DNA of 64,000 nucleotides from Pseudoduganella buxea (lineage in GTDB: Bacteria > Pseudomonadota > Gammaproteobacteria > Burkholderiales > Burkholderiaceae_D). The stretch is from NCBI RefSeq assembly GCF_009720835.1, contig NZ_WNKZ01000015.1:1-64000 (forward strand), written 5' to 3'. Positions 55,368 to 63,683 of this stretch are shown one piece after another (the first letter of the stretch is position 1; the number at the start of each line of letters is the position of its first letter). A program made the translations under genes and the position numbers. The notes beneath the pieces are model-generated. The model searched no databases and was not told the DNA's origin. It worked only from the letters and a program-made list of their open reading frames with translations.

Positions 55368-56681
55368 ATGAGTTATCTAGATTGGCTTGAGAAACAGTAT
55401 TACACGTACCGCAAGTACATTCCGGCACGCGTGCTGTATCACCCCGCGTATTTCGATGTGATGGGACTGCTCGACGCCAGCCCGGAAGTCAAGCGTGCCC
55501 AGGCCGATAACCGTCTGCGGCACATCCTGACCTCGGCCTGCACCCACGTGCCTTTCTACCGCAGCACCATCAAGCTCACCGCGGCGGAACTGGCCAACGA
55601 GGCGCCGCGCGACCTGCTGCAGCGCTTCCCCTTCCTGACGAAGGCGGAAATCATGAGTCGCCAGCGCGATTTCCTGGACGAGCGGCTCAATCCGAAATAC
55701 CTGAACTATGTCACCAGCGGCGGCTCGTCGGGGCAGGGCATCGGCATGTGGCGCAACAAGCGCCTGGCCGATATCGAAAAGGCCTTCCTGACCCACGAAT
55801 GGGGCAAGACCGGATTTACGTTCGACAAGAGCATGTACCTGCGCATCGGTGCCGATGCGCGCCGCCTCGCGCACGAGGACCCCACCCGCGTCATCGGCAA
55901 CCGGCTGTTGCTGTCGCCGTACCATATCGAGCCGAAGCACCGCGACCACATCCTGCGCGCGTTGAACGAAGTCAAGCCGGCCTATGTGCACGCCTATCCC
56001 AGCTCGGCGTCCGCTTTGGCCGAAGTAATCCGGGACAGTGACCTGGACTTCAAGGTCAGGGCCGTCTTCCTTGTCTCCGAGCCTGTCACGCGACAGCAAC
56101 TGGTGGCCATCGACAGCCTGTTCCACGCTCCCACTTCGATGAGCTACGGCCAGTCCGAGCGCACCAACCTGGCGTTCGCGGGCTTTCACGCCGGCCAGTA
56201 CCAGCCGTACCGGTTCGAGCCCCTGTATGCCGTGACGGAAAACCGCATCGAGGGCAGTTCCGCCGAAATCGTCGGCACGTCGCTGTGGAACGATGTCATG
56301 CCGCTGATCCGTTACCGCACCAACGATTTCGGCCGCGTCGATGCCGACGGGCTGTGCGAAGTCATCGACGGGCGCGACCAGGAATTCCTCATCGACCGCA
56401 CGGGCAACCGCATTCCCGGCCTGTCCATCGTCATCGACGAAGTGACCTGGGATTTCGTGCGGCTGTACCAGATCCGGCAAAAGACGCCCGGCGCGATCCG
56501 CCTGGCGGTGGTGGGCAAGCACGGCCCCCTGAGCGCGGAGCAGCGCGAGTTCGTGCTGGGCGCGCAGCTCAAGCGTTGGGGCACCTTCTTCGATATCGAC
56601 CTGGAAGAAGTCCAGGATATTCCCCTGGCGCCGAACGGCAAGCGCAAGCTGGTCGAAACGCGCGAACGCGCCGCGGCCTGA
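55368..56681 (+). CDS. PaaK/CapK-like adenylate-forming family protein
   Basis: A 437-residue protein related to phenylacetate-CoA ligase/CapK. 'YVTSGGSSGQGIGMWRNKRLADIEKAF' (in parts) corresponds to the AMP-binding motif, with 'MSYGQSERTNLA', 'RYRTNDFGRVDADG' and the C-terminal 'PLAPNGKRKLV' Lys. Such proteins are frequent in capsule/EPS loci and are thought to activate a carboxylic acid for decoration of the polymer, but the substrate is unknown. Start ATG 55368. Confidence 0.85.
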   Translation: MSYLDWLEKQYYTYRKYIPARVLYHPAYFDVMGLLDASPEVKRAQADNRLRHILTSACTHVPFYRSTIKLTAAELANEAPRDLLQRFPFLTKAEIMSRQRDFLDERLNPKYLNYVTSGGSSGQGIGMWRNKRLADIEKAFLTHEWGKTGFTFDKSMYLRIGADARRLAHEDPTRVIGNRLLLSPYHIEPKHRDHILRALNEVKPAYVHAYPSSASALAEVIRDSDLDFKVRAVFLVSEPVTRQQLVAIDSLFHAPTSMSYGQSERTNLAFAGFHAGQYQPYRFEPLYAVTENRIEGSSAEIVGTSLWNDVMPLIRYRTNDFGRVDADGLCEVIDGRDQEFLIDRTGNRIPGLSIVIDEVTWDFVRLYQIRQKTPGAIRLAVVGKHGPLSAEQREFVLGAQLKRWGTFFDIDLEEVQDIPLAPNGKRKLVETRERAAA

Positions 56682-56796
56682 ACGGGCCCGCAGGTTTCAG
56701 GAGGCGCCTTGCCCCGTCGGGGCGCCCGGGATGGCCCGAGTGTCGAAGCCCAGGCCACGGTGCCGTGTGCGAGTTCAATGCTGTGATGAATGGATT

Positions 56797-57867
56797 ATGA
56801 AGAAGGTCAAGAAGATTGTAATGCTGGGAACGAGCCTGGCGACAAAAGGGGGCATTGCCTCCGTCGTCCAGGTCTACCAGGACTGCGGGCTGTTCAGCCG
56901 GTTCCCCCTCCACTATATCGCCACGCACTGCGACGGCGGCGGCAAGGCCAAGCTGCAGATCATGCTGCGTGCCTATGTGGAATTGCTGGGCATGCTCATT
57001 GCAGGCAAGGTCGGGCTGGTGCATATCCATGTCGCCTCGCGGGCCAGTTTCTGGCGCAAGTACGGCCTGTTCCAGCTGGCCCACCTGTTCGGCGTGCCGT
57101 CCATCCTGCACCTGCATGGCGGCGGCTTCGCCACCTTCTATGAAAAAGAATGCGGTCCCGTCAAGCGCTGGCTGATCCGCCGGCTGTACGATAATGTCAG
57201 CCAGGTGCTGGTGATGTCGCAGCAATGGCAGGCCTGGGTGCGTGGTATCAGCAGCAATCCCCGCATCAGCGCACTGTACAACCCCGTCATCGCGGGACCG
57301 GCTCCGGCCGATTGGGCCGGCCGCGACGCGGCCTCCGTGCTGACCCTGGGACGCATGAACAAGGGCAAGGGCAGCTACGATTTGCTGGCCGCTGCGGCCG
57401 CCATGCCGCAGCCGGTGCGCCTGCTGCTGGGCGGCGATGGCGAACTGGAGCAGGTACGCCAGCGGGCCAACGAGCTGGGCATCGGCGACCGTCTGGAATT
57501 GCTGGGCTGGGTCGGCCCGGAGCAGAAACCCGGCTACCTGGCCCGCGCCACGCTGTTTGCGCTGCCTTCGTACGCCGAAGGCCTGCCGATGAGCGTGCTC
57601 GAGGCCATGGCGGCCGGATTGCCGGTCATCACCACGCCCGTTGGCGGCATCCCGGATGCCGTCACCGATGGCGTCGAAGGGTTCCTCGTGCAGCCGGGCG
57701 ATGTCCAGACGCTGCGCGAGAAGCTGCAGCTGCTGCTGCAGGACCCCGAACTTGCCCGGCGCATGGGCGCGGCCGGCCGGCGCAAGATCGAAACCACATT
57801 CGCCAGCACGGTGGTCATGCCACGGCTGGAGCAGATTTACCTTGACTTGGGAAGTGCGCAGCGATGA
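56797..57867 (+). CDS. Family 4 glycosyltransferase
   Basis: A 356-residue GT-B enzyme. 'MLGTSLATKGGIASVVQVYQ' at the N-terminus, 'ILHLHGGGFATFYEKE', the donor-binding domain 'VLTLGRMNKGKGSYDLLAA', 'LLLGGDGELEQVRQ' and 'LPSYAEGLPMSVLEAMAAGLPVITTPVGGIPD' (E-x7-E; in parts). It adds a sugar to the lipid-linked repeat. It overlaps the next gene (ATGA), so the two are co-translated. Confidence 0.93.
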   Translation: MKKVKKIVMLGTSLATKGGIASVVQVYQDCGLFSRFPLHYIATHCDGGGKAKLQIMLRAYVELLGMLIAGKVGLVHIHVASRASFWRKYGLFQLAHLFGVPSILHLHGGGFATFYEKECGPVKRWLIRRLYDNVSQVLVMSQQWQAWVRGISSNPRISALYNPVIAGPAPADWAGRDAASVLTLGRMNKGKGSYDLLAAAAAMPQPVRLLLGGDGELEQVRQRANELGIGDRLELLGWVGPEQKPGYLARATLFALPSYAEGLPMSVLEAMAAGLPVITTPVGGIPDAVTDGVEGFLVQPGDVQTLREKLQLLLQDPELARRMGAAGRRKIETTFASTVVMPRLEQIYLDLGSAQR

Positions 57868-59855
57868 GTACAGTTGCGTGGAAGATCAATCGTCTCCGAT
57901 TGATGGGTGTGCCGGAAATCCTGTGGCGCGTGCAGCAGATGGCGCAGAAGAAGGCCAGCAAGGTTGGCTTCGGCCTGGTGGCAAAGGTCCCGGCGCCGTC
58001 GCTGGCGCGCTTTGGCGCGCCCTTCGTTGCCGGTGCGCCGCAGGACGTGGCCGCCTTGCGCGAAGCGGCGGACGCGGTGCTGGCGGGACGCTGGAACGTG
58101 TTTGCGATGAAGGGCATGAACCTGGGCTTCCCGCCCCAGTGGAACCGCGATCCGAAGACGGGTACCGCAGCGCCGATGAAGCTGGGCAAGGCCATCGACT
58201 ACCGGCGCGAGTCCGTCGTGGGCGATATCAAATACCTGTGGGAACCGAGCCGGCACCTGGAACTGGTGACCCTGGCGCTGGCGTGGCGCGCCACCGGCGA
58301 GCAGCGCTATGCCGCTGGCGCCCGGCTGCTGCTGGAATCCTGGTTCGACCAGTGTCCTTACCCGATGGGGGTTCACTGGACCAGCTCGCTGGAACTGGCC
58401 GTGCGCCTGCTGAACTGGGCGTTTGCCTGGCAGTTGCTGGGTGGTGCGGACAGTGCCTTGTTCAAGGGCGAGGAGGGCACGCGCTTCCAGCGCCGCTGGC
58501 TCGATAATATCTACCGGCACTGCCACTTCATCCGCGGGTACTTCTCGCGCCACTCGTCGGCCAACAACCACCTGTTCGGTGAATACATGGGCCTGTTCGT
58601 CGCCAGCGTGCAATGGCCATGCTGGCCGGAAAGCGCGCGCTGGGAGGCGCTGGCCCGCCGTGGCCTGGAAGTCGAGGCCCTGAAACAGAATACCGAAGAC
58701 GGCGTCAACCGGGAGCAGGCGATCTATTACCAGCACGAGGTGATGGACATGATGTTGCTGTGCCATCACATCGGCCTGGCCAACGGTGCCGGTTTCTCCG
58801 CCCCTTACCTCGAACGGCTGGAGCGCCTGGCCGAGTTCGTTGCCGCGCTGATGGACGTGGGCGGCAATGTGCCGATGACGGGCGACGCCGACGACGCCCA
58901 GATGGTGCGCCTGTCGTACGAAGGCGGCTGGAGCCCGTACCGCTCGCTGCTGGCCAGCTGCGCGCTGTTGTTCCAGCGGAGCGACTTCAAGCGCAAGGCG
59001 GGCGCGCTGGACGACAAGAACCGCTGGCTGTTCGGCGCCGATGCCGCGGCGCGGTGGCAAGCCTTGCCGACGGCCGGCGCCGAGCAGCCCGTCACGGCCT
59101 TCCCCCAGGGCGGCTATTTCCTGCTCGGCAAGGATTTCGGCACGCCGGACGAAGTGCGGGTCGTAATCGACTGCGCGCCGCTGGGCTACCTGTCGATCGC
59201 CGCGCACGGTCATGCCGATGCTTTGTCCTTCACGCTGTCGGCCGGCGGCGAGGAGCTGCTGATCGATCCCGGTACCTATGCGTATCACACGCAGAAGATG
59301 TGGCGCGATTACTTCCGCAGCACGGCGGCCCACAACACGGTGCAGGTTGACCGGCAGGACCAGTCCGAAATCGGCGGCAACTTCATGTGGCTGAAGAAGG
59401 CCAACGCCCGGTTGCTGTCGCACCAGGCGGACGGCGCGGTACAGCACTTCGAAGGCGAGCACGACGGCTACCGGCGCCTGGCCGACCCGGTCGGGCACCG
59501 GCGCCGCATCGAATTCGATGCCACGGCCGGGATGCTGGTCGTGACGGATGTGCTGGAATGCCGCGGCGAGCACGACATCGCACTGCACTGGCAGTTTGCC
59601 GAAGGCTGCACTGTCACCGTCGCCGGTGGCGGCCTGCGCGTCAACGGCCGCCGGCAGTCCCTGGCTATGACGTGCTCGTCGGGCAACGACGTGGAGCTGC
59701 TGCGTGGCAGCGACGTGCCGCTGGGCGGCTGGATCTCGCGCCAGTTCGACGAAAAGAGTCCGATCAGCACGGCCGTCTGGCACGCCCGCATCGCCGGCAC
59801 GACGACGTTCGTCACGCATATCCGCATTGGACATGGCGGGACCCGTCAGGAATGA
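57864..59855 (+). CDS. Heparinase II/III-family protein (second, alginate-lyase-like)
   Basis: A 663-residue protein with no clear signal peptide. The all-helical barrel has 'WTSSLELAVRLLNWAFAWQLL' and 'HSSANNHLFGEYMGLFVA', and the heparinase II/III C-terminal domain has 'LGYLSIAAHGHADALSFTLSAGGEELLIDPGTY' (in parts; HGHAD motif) and 'RSTAAHNTVQVD'. This is the heparinase II/III class met in XrtB EPS loci. Its start overlaps the GT4 gene. Whether it is exported is unclear; a non-classical or cytoplasmic location would be unusual for a lyase. Confidence 0.88.
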   Translation: MSTVAWKINRLRLMGVPEILWRVQQMAQKKASKVGFGLVAKVPAPSLARFGAPFVAGAPQDVAALREAADAVLAGRWNVFAMKGMNLGFPPQWNRDPKTGTAAPMKLGKAIDYRRESVVGDIKYLWEPSRHLELVTLALAWRATGEQRYAAGARLLLESWFDQCPYPMGVHWTSSLELAVRLLNWAFAWQLLGGADSALFKGEEGTRFQRRWLDNIYRHCHFIRGYFSRHSSANNHLFGEYMGLFVASVQWPCWPESARWEALARRGLEVEALKQNTEDGVNREQAIYYQHEVMDMMLLCHHIGLANGAGFSAPYLERLERLAEFVAALMDVGGNVPMTGDADDAQMVRLSYEGGWSPYRSLLASCALLFQRSDFKRKAGALDDKNRWLFGADAAARWQALPTAGAEQPVTAFPQGGYFLLGKDFGTPDEVRVVIDCAPLGYLSIAAHGHADALSFTLSAGGEELLIDPGTYAYHTQKMWRDYFRSTAAHNTVQVDRQDQSEIGGNFMWLKKANARLLSHQADGAVQHFEGEHDGYRRLADPVGHRRRIEFDATAGMLVVTDVLECRGEHDIALHWQFAEGCTVTVAGGGLRVNGRRQSLAMTCSSGNDVELLRGSDVPLGGWISRQFDEKSPISTAVWHARIAGTTTFVTHIRIGHGGTRQE

Positions 59856-60105
59856 ACGACCGGCGTGCTGACGCATGTCCCGGGAAAATCTTGTAGTCAC
59901 AATTGTGTTGTAAAATGCATATTGGAATCGCTGTCACACTTGTGTTCCGGCGGCAGTCTTACTCAATTTCGTTGTAAAAATCGCACCGCCGCTTCACGTC
60001 GTGGGGCGACAGCCGCGATACGCAAGCCAGCCTTCGGGGCGCCGGGCGTGTCAAGCCGATCAGGTGCGATGGGCGTAGTAACACAAACATTTAAGGAGCA
60101 GTATC
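59856..60105. other. 250-bp leader before the AlgD-like gene
   Basis: AT-rich, gene-free. The palindrome CACAATTGTG at 59898-59907 is followed by TAAAAT (59911-59916), and GTTGTAAAA recurs near 59974. It probably contains the promoter of the nucleotide-sugar operon, but no full promoter is certain. Confidence 0.45.
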
Positions 60106-61416
60106 TTGAAAATCAGTATCTTCGGTCTGGGTTATGTGGGCGCCGTGTCGGCGGGTTGCCTGGCGACGGATGGCCATGACGTCATCGGTGTGGACCCGAA
60201 CCGCACCAAGGTGGACCTGATCAACGGCGGCACCACGCCGATTATCGAAAAAGACATCGGGGAAATGATTTCCAAGACGGTGCAAGAAGGCAAGCTGCGC
60301 GCCACCATCGACGTGCGCGACGCCGTATTGAACAGCGACATGTCGCTGATCTGCGTCGGTACCCCGTCCCAGCTGAACGGCAACCTCGACCTGTCGCACG
60401 TGCGCAAGGTGTGCGAGCAGATCGGCGAAGCGATCAAGGAAAAGGACAGCTTCCACGTCGTCGTCGCCCGCAGCACGATGCTGCCGGGCTCGATGCGCGC
60501 CGTCGTCATCCCCACCCTGGAACAGGCCTCGGGCAAGAAGGCCGGCGTCGATTTCGGCGTCTGCAACAACCCCGAGTTCCTGCGCGAAGGCACGGCCGTC
60601 TACGATTACTACCATCCGCCGAAGACCGTCATCGGCGAGACCGACGAACGCGCCGGCGAGATGCTGGTCAAGCTGTACGAGAAAATGGAAGCGCCGATGG
60701 TGCGCACCGACGTCGAGACGGCCGAAATGGTCAAGTACACGGACAACACGTGGCACGCCGTGAAGGTGGCCTTCGCCAACGAGATCGGCAATATCTGCAA
60801 GGCCGTCGGCATCGATGGCCACAAGGTCATGGAGATCTTCTGCCAGGACACCAAGCTGAACCTGTCGCCTTACTACATGAAGCCCGGCTTCGCCTTCGGC
60901 GGCTCCTGCCTGCCGAAAGACGTGCGCGCGCTGACCTACAAGGCCCGTTCGCTGGACCTGGAACTGCCGCTCCTGGATTCGATCCTGCCGTCGAACCGCA
61001 AGCAGGTCGAGAAGGGCGTCAACATGATCGTCGACAAGGGCAACCGCAAGGTCGGCATCCTGGGCTTCTCGTTCAAGGCCGGCACCGACGACCTGCGCGA
61101 GTCGCCGCTGGTGGACGTCATCGAGCACCTGCTGGGCAAGGGCTATGAACTGAAGCTGTACGACAAGAACGTCAACCTGGCCGCGCTGACGGGCGCCAAC
61201 CAGGACTATATCCTGAACCACATTCCGCACATCTCGAAGCTGATGGTGAACTCGATGGAAGAAGTGCTGGCCTTCGCCGACACCGTCGTCATCGGCAACG
61301 GCGCGGCCGAATTCAAGCAGGTTCCCGGCCTGTTGAAGGAAGGCCAGATCATCGTCGACCTGGTACGCATCAGCAAGGAGCAAAGCGGAGGTCAGTACGA
61401 TGGCATCTGCTGGTAA
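60106..61416 (+). CDS. GDP-mannose 6-dehydrogenase-like (AlgD-type) nucleotide-sugar dehydrogenase
   Basis: A 436-residue enzyme resembling Pseudomonas AlgD throughout: 'MKISIFGLGYVGAVSAGCL', 'GKKAGVDFGVCNNPEFLRE', 'KLNLSPYYMKPGFAFGGSCLPKDVRAL' (in parts), catalytic Cys268 (the same number as in AlgD), 'GFSFKAGTDDLRESPLV' and the C-terminal 'DGICW'. AlgD makes GDP-mannuronate from GDP-mannose with 2 NAD+. UDP-glucose dehydrogenase activity is the alternative. Final gene of the window cluster to carry a uronic acid signal. It overlaps the next gene by 17 bp. Confidence 0.9.
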   Translation: MKISIFGLGYVGAVSAGCLATDGHDVIGVDPNRTKVDLINGGTTPIIEKDIGEMISKTVQEGKLRATIDVRDAVLNSDMSLICVGTPSQLNGNLDLSHVRKVCEQIGEAIKEKDSFHVVVARSTMLPGSMRAVVIPTLEQASGKKAGVDFGVCNNPEFLREGTAVYDYYHPPKTVIGETDERAGEMLVKLYEKMEAPMVRTDVETAEMVKYTDNTWHAVKVAFANEIGNICKAVGIDGHKVMEIFCQDTKLNLSPYYMKPGFAFGGSCLPKDVRALTYKARSLDLELPLLDSILPSNRKQVEKGVNMIVDKGNRKVGILGFSFKAGTDDLRESPLVDVIEHLLGKGYELKLYDKNVNLAALTGANQDYILNHIPHISKLMVNSMEEVLAFADTVVIGNGAAEFKQVPGLLKEGQIIVDLVRISKEQSGGQYDGICW

Positions 61417-62668
61417 CACGATGCAGCGCGCCGGCCACGGCCGGCGTGTCCTGATCCTGGTCGAGAACCTGCCGTCGCCGTTCGACCGCCGCGTGTGGCA
61501 GGAAGCCACCACCTTGCATGCGAACGGCTACCAGGTATCGATCATCTGCCCGACCGGCAAGGGTCACGAGAGCCGCTACGAGGAAATCGACGGCATCCAT
61601 ATCTACCGCTACAAGCTGCCGCTGGAAGCGGAAGGCGCCAAGGGCTACGCGATCGAGTATTCGGCCGCGCTGTTCCACACCTTCCGCCTGGCGATCAAGG
61701 TCATGCGCGAGCGCGGCTTCGACATCATTCACGCCTGCAATCCGCCCGACCTGCTGTTCCTGATCGGCGGCTTCTTCAAGCTGACGATGGGCAAGAAGTT
61801 CGTGTTCGACCACCACGACATCAATCCGGAACTGTACGAAGCGAAGTTCGGCCGGCGCGATTTCTTCTACAAGCTGATGGTGCTGTTCGAGCGCTGGTCG
61901 TTCAAGACTTCCGACGTGTCGATCGCCACCAACGAGTCCTACAAGCGCATCGCCATCGAGCGCGGCGGCATGGACCCGGACAAGGTGTATGTCGTGCGCA
62001 GCGGTCCGAAGCTCGACCGCCTGCGCGTGCTGCCGCCGGTGGACGCGCTGAAGAAGGGCCGCCGTTTCCTGGTCGGCTATGTCGGCGTGATGGGCGCGCA
62101 GGAAGGCATCGACCTGCTGCTCGAGGCAGCCCGCTATCTGATCGTCGACATGAAGCGTACCGACGTGCATTTCGGCCTGGTCGGCGGCGGCACGTCGCTC
62201 GACCAGATGAAGGCGCTGGCCGTGAAGATGGGCATCGCCGACTACGTCACGTTCACGGGCCGCGTGCCGGACCAGGACCTGCTGGAGATGCTCAACACGT
62301 CCGACGTGTGCGTCAATCCGGACGTGGCCAACGACATGAACGACAAGTCGACCATGAACAAGATCATGGAATACATGGCGCTGGGCAAGCCGATCGTGCA
62401 GTTCGACCTGGTCGAAGGCAAGGTCTCGGCCCAGGAAGCGTCGTTGTACGCGGCCAAGAACGACCCGGTCGACATGGCCAGGAAGATCGCGGAACTGCTG
62501 GACGATCCGGTGCGCCGCGAGCGCATGGGCGCGTATGGCCGCAACCGCGTCGTCAACGAACTGGAATGGGAATACGAAGCACCGAAGCTGCTGGCAGCCT
62601 ACGAGCGGCTGTATTCGGCCAATGCGCCGCTGCCCGGCGCGGTGCCGCCATCATACAAAGGAAGCTGA
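61400..62668 (+). CDS. Family 4 glycosyltransferase (WbuB-like)
   Basis: A 422-residue GT-B glycosyltransferase: 'VLILVENLPSPFDRRVWQEATTL', 'IYRYKLPLEAEGAKGY', 'HACNPPDLLFLIGGFFKL', 'VFDHHDINPELYEAKFG' and the donor domain 'VGYVGVMGAQEGIDLLLEAAR' and 'VNPDVANDMNDKSTMNKIMEYMALGKPIVQFDL' (in parts). This is the WcaI/WbuB-type group. The Shine-Dalgarno lies in the end of the dehydrogenase gene and the ATG is 17 bp before its stop. It adds a sugar in repeat-unit assembly. Confidence 0.92.
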   Translation: MASAGNTMQRAGHGRRVLILVENLPSPFDRRVWQEATTLHANGYQVSIICPTGKGHESRYEEIDGIHIYRYKLPLEAEGAKGYAIEYSAALFHTFRLAIKVMRERGFDIIHACNPPDLLFLIGGFFKLTMGKKFVFDHHDINPELYEAKFGRRDFFYKLMVLFERWSFKTSDVSIATNESYKRIAIERGGMDPDKVYVVRSGPKLDRLRVLPPVDALKKGRRFLVGYVGVMGAQEGIDLLLEAARYLIVDMKRTDVHFGLVGGGTSLDQMKALAVKMGIADYVTFTGRVPDQDLLEMLNTSDVCVNPDVANDMNDKSTMNKIMEYMALGKPIVQFDLVEGKVSAQEASLYAAKNDPVDMARKIAELLDDPVRRERMGAYGRNRVVNELEWEYEAPKLLAAYERLYSANAPLPGAVPPSYKGS

Positions 62669-63667
62669 ATGAAGATCCTGGTTACCGGAGGCATGGGCTA
62701 CATCGGTTCGCACACGGTTGTCGAACTGCTGCAGTCCGGACATGAAGTCGTGGTGCTGGACAACCTGTCCAACGCCGATCCGTCCGTGCGCGAGCGCGTG
62801 ACGAAAATCGCCGGCAAGTCGTTCGAGTTCGTCGAGGCCGACATCCGCGACCGCGTCGCCATGGAAGCGGCCTTCGCCGCCCACAAGGTCGACGCGGTGA
62901 TCCACTTCGCCGGCCTGAAGGCCGTCGGCGAATCGGTGGCGCAGCCGCTGCGCTATTACGACAACAACGTGTCGGGCAGCGTCGTGCTGTTCGAGACAAT
63001 GGCCAAGTTCGATGTCAAGTCGCTGGTATTCAGTTCTTCGGCGACGGTGTACGGCGATCCGGCCACGGTGCCCATCACGGAAGACTTCCCCCTGTCGGCC
63101 ACCAATCCGTACGGCCGCAGCAAGCTGATGATTGAAGATATCCTGCGCGACCTGTACAAGGCCGACAGCAGCTGGCGCATTGCATTGCTGCGCTACTTCA
63201 ATCCCGTCGGCGCGCACGAAAGCGGCTTGATCGGCGAAGCGCCGAACGGCATCCCGAACAACCTGCTGCCCTACGTGGCCCAGGTGGCGGAAGGCCGGCG
63301 CGAATTCCTGTCCGTGTACGGCGGCGATTATCCGACGCCGGACGGCACGGGCGTGCGCGATTACATCCACGTCGTCGACCTGGCCATCGGCCACGTGAAG
63401 ACGCTGGACAAGCTGGCGACAGGTTCTGGCATTTTTACCTACAATCTTGGCACGGGCCGCGGTAACAGCGTGCTCGAAATGGTCCGCGCCTTCGAAGCGG
63501 CAAGCGGCAAGCAAGTCCCCTATAAGATCGTCGACCGGCGACCTGGCGACATTGCCGCCTGCTACGCAGATACGGCACATGCGGAGCGGGAACTGGGCTG
63601 GAAAGCCCAGTTCGATATCGCTCGCATGTGCACCGATGCATGGCGCTGGCAATCCTCACCGAAATAA
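62669..63667 (+). CDS. galE: UDP-glucose 4-epimerase
   Basis: A 332-residue extended SDR that interconverts UDP-glucose and UDP-galactose. The NAD-binding 'VTGGMGYIGSHTVVELL' (residues 5-20), 'VDAVIHFAGLKAVGESV', catalytic Ser in 'SSSATVYGD', Tyr-x3-Lys in 'NPYGRSKLMIE' and 'FNPVGAHESGLIGE' are diagnostic. The start immediately follows the GT4 stop. It supplies galactose (or GalNAc) for the polymer. Confidence 0.97.
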   Translation: MKILVTGGMGYIGSHTVVELLQSGHEVVVLDNLSNADPSVRERVTKIAGKSFEFVEADIRDRVAMEAAFAAHKVDAVIHFAGLKAVGESVAQPLRYYDNNVSGSVVLFETMAKFDVKSLVFSSSATVYGDPATVPITEDFPLSATNPYGRSKLMIEDILRDLYKADSSWRIALLRYFNPVGAHESGLIGEAPNGIPNNLLPYVAQVAEGRREFLSVYGGDYPTPDGTGVRDYIHVVDLAIGHVKTLDKLATGSGIFTYNLGTGRGNSVLEMVRAFEAASGKQVPYKIVDRRPGDIAACYADTAHAERELGWKAQFDIARMCTDAWRWQSSPK

Positions 63668-63683
63668 TTTCAAGGGGTTACCG

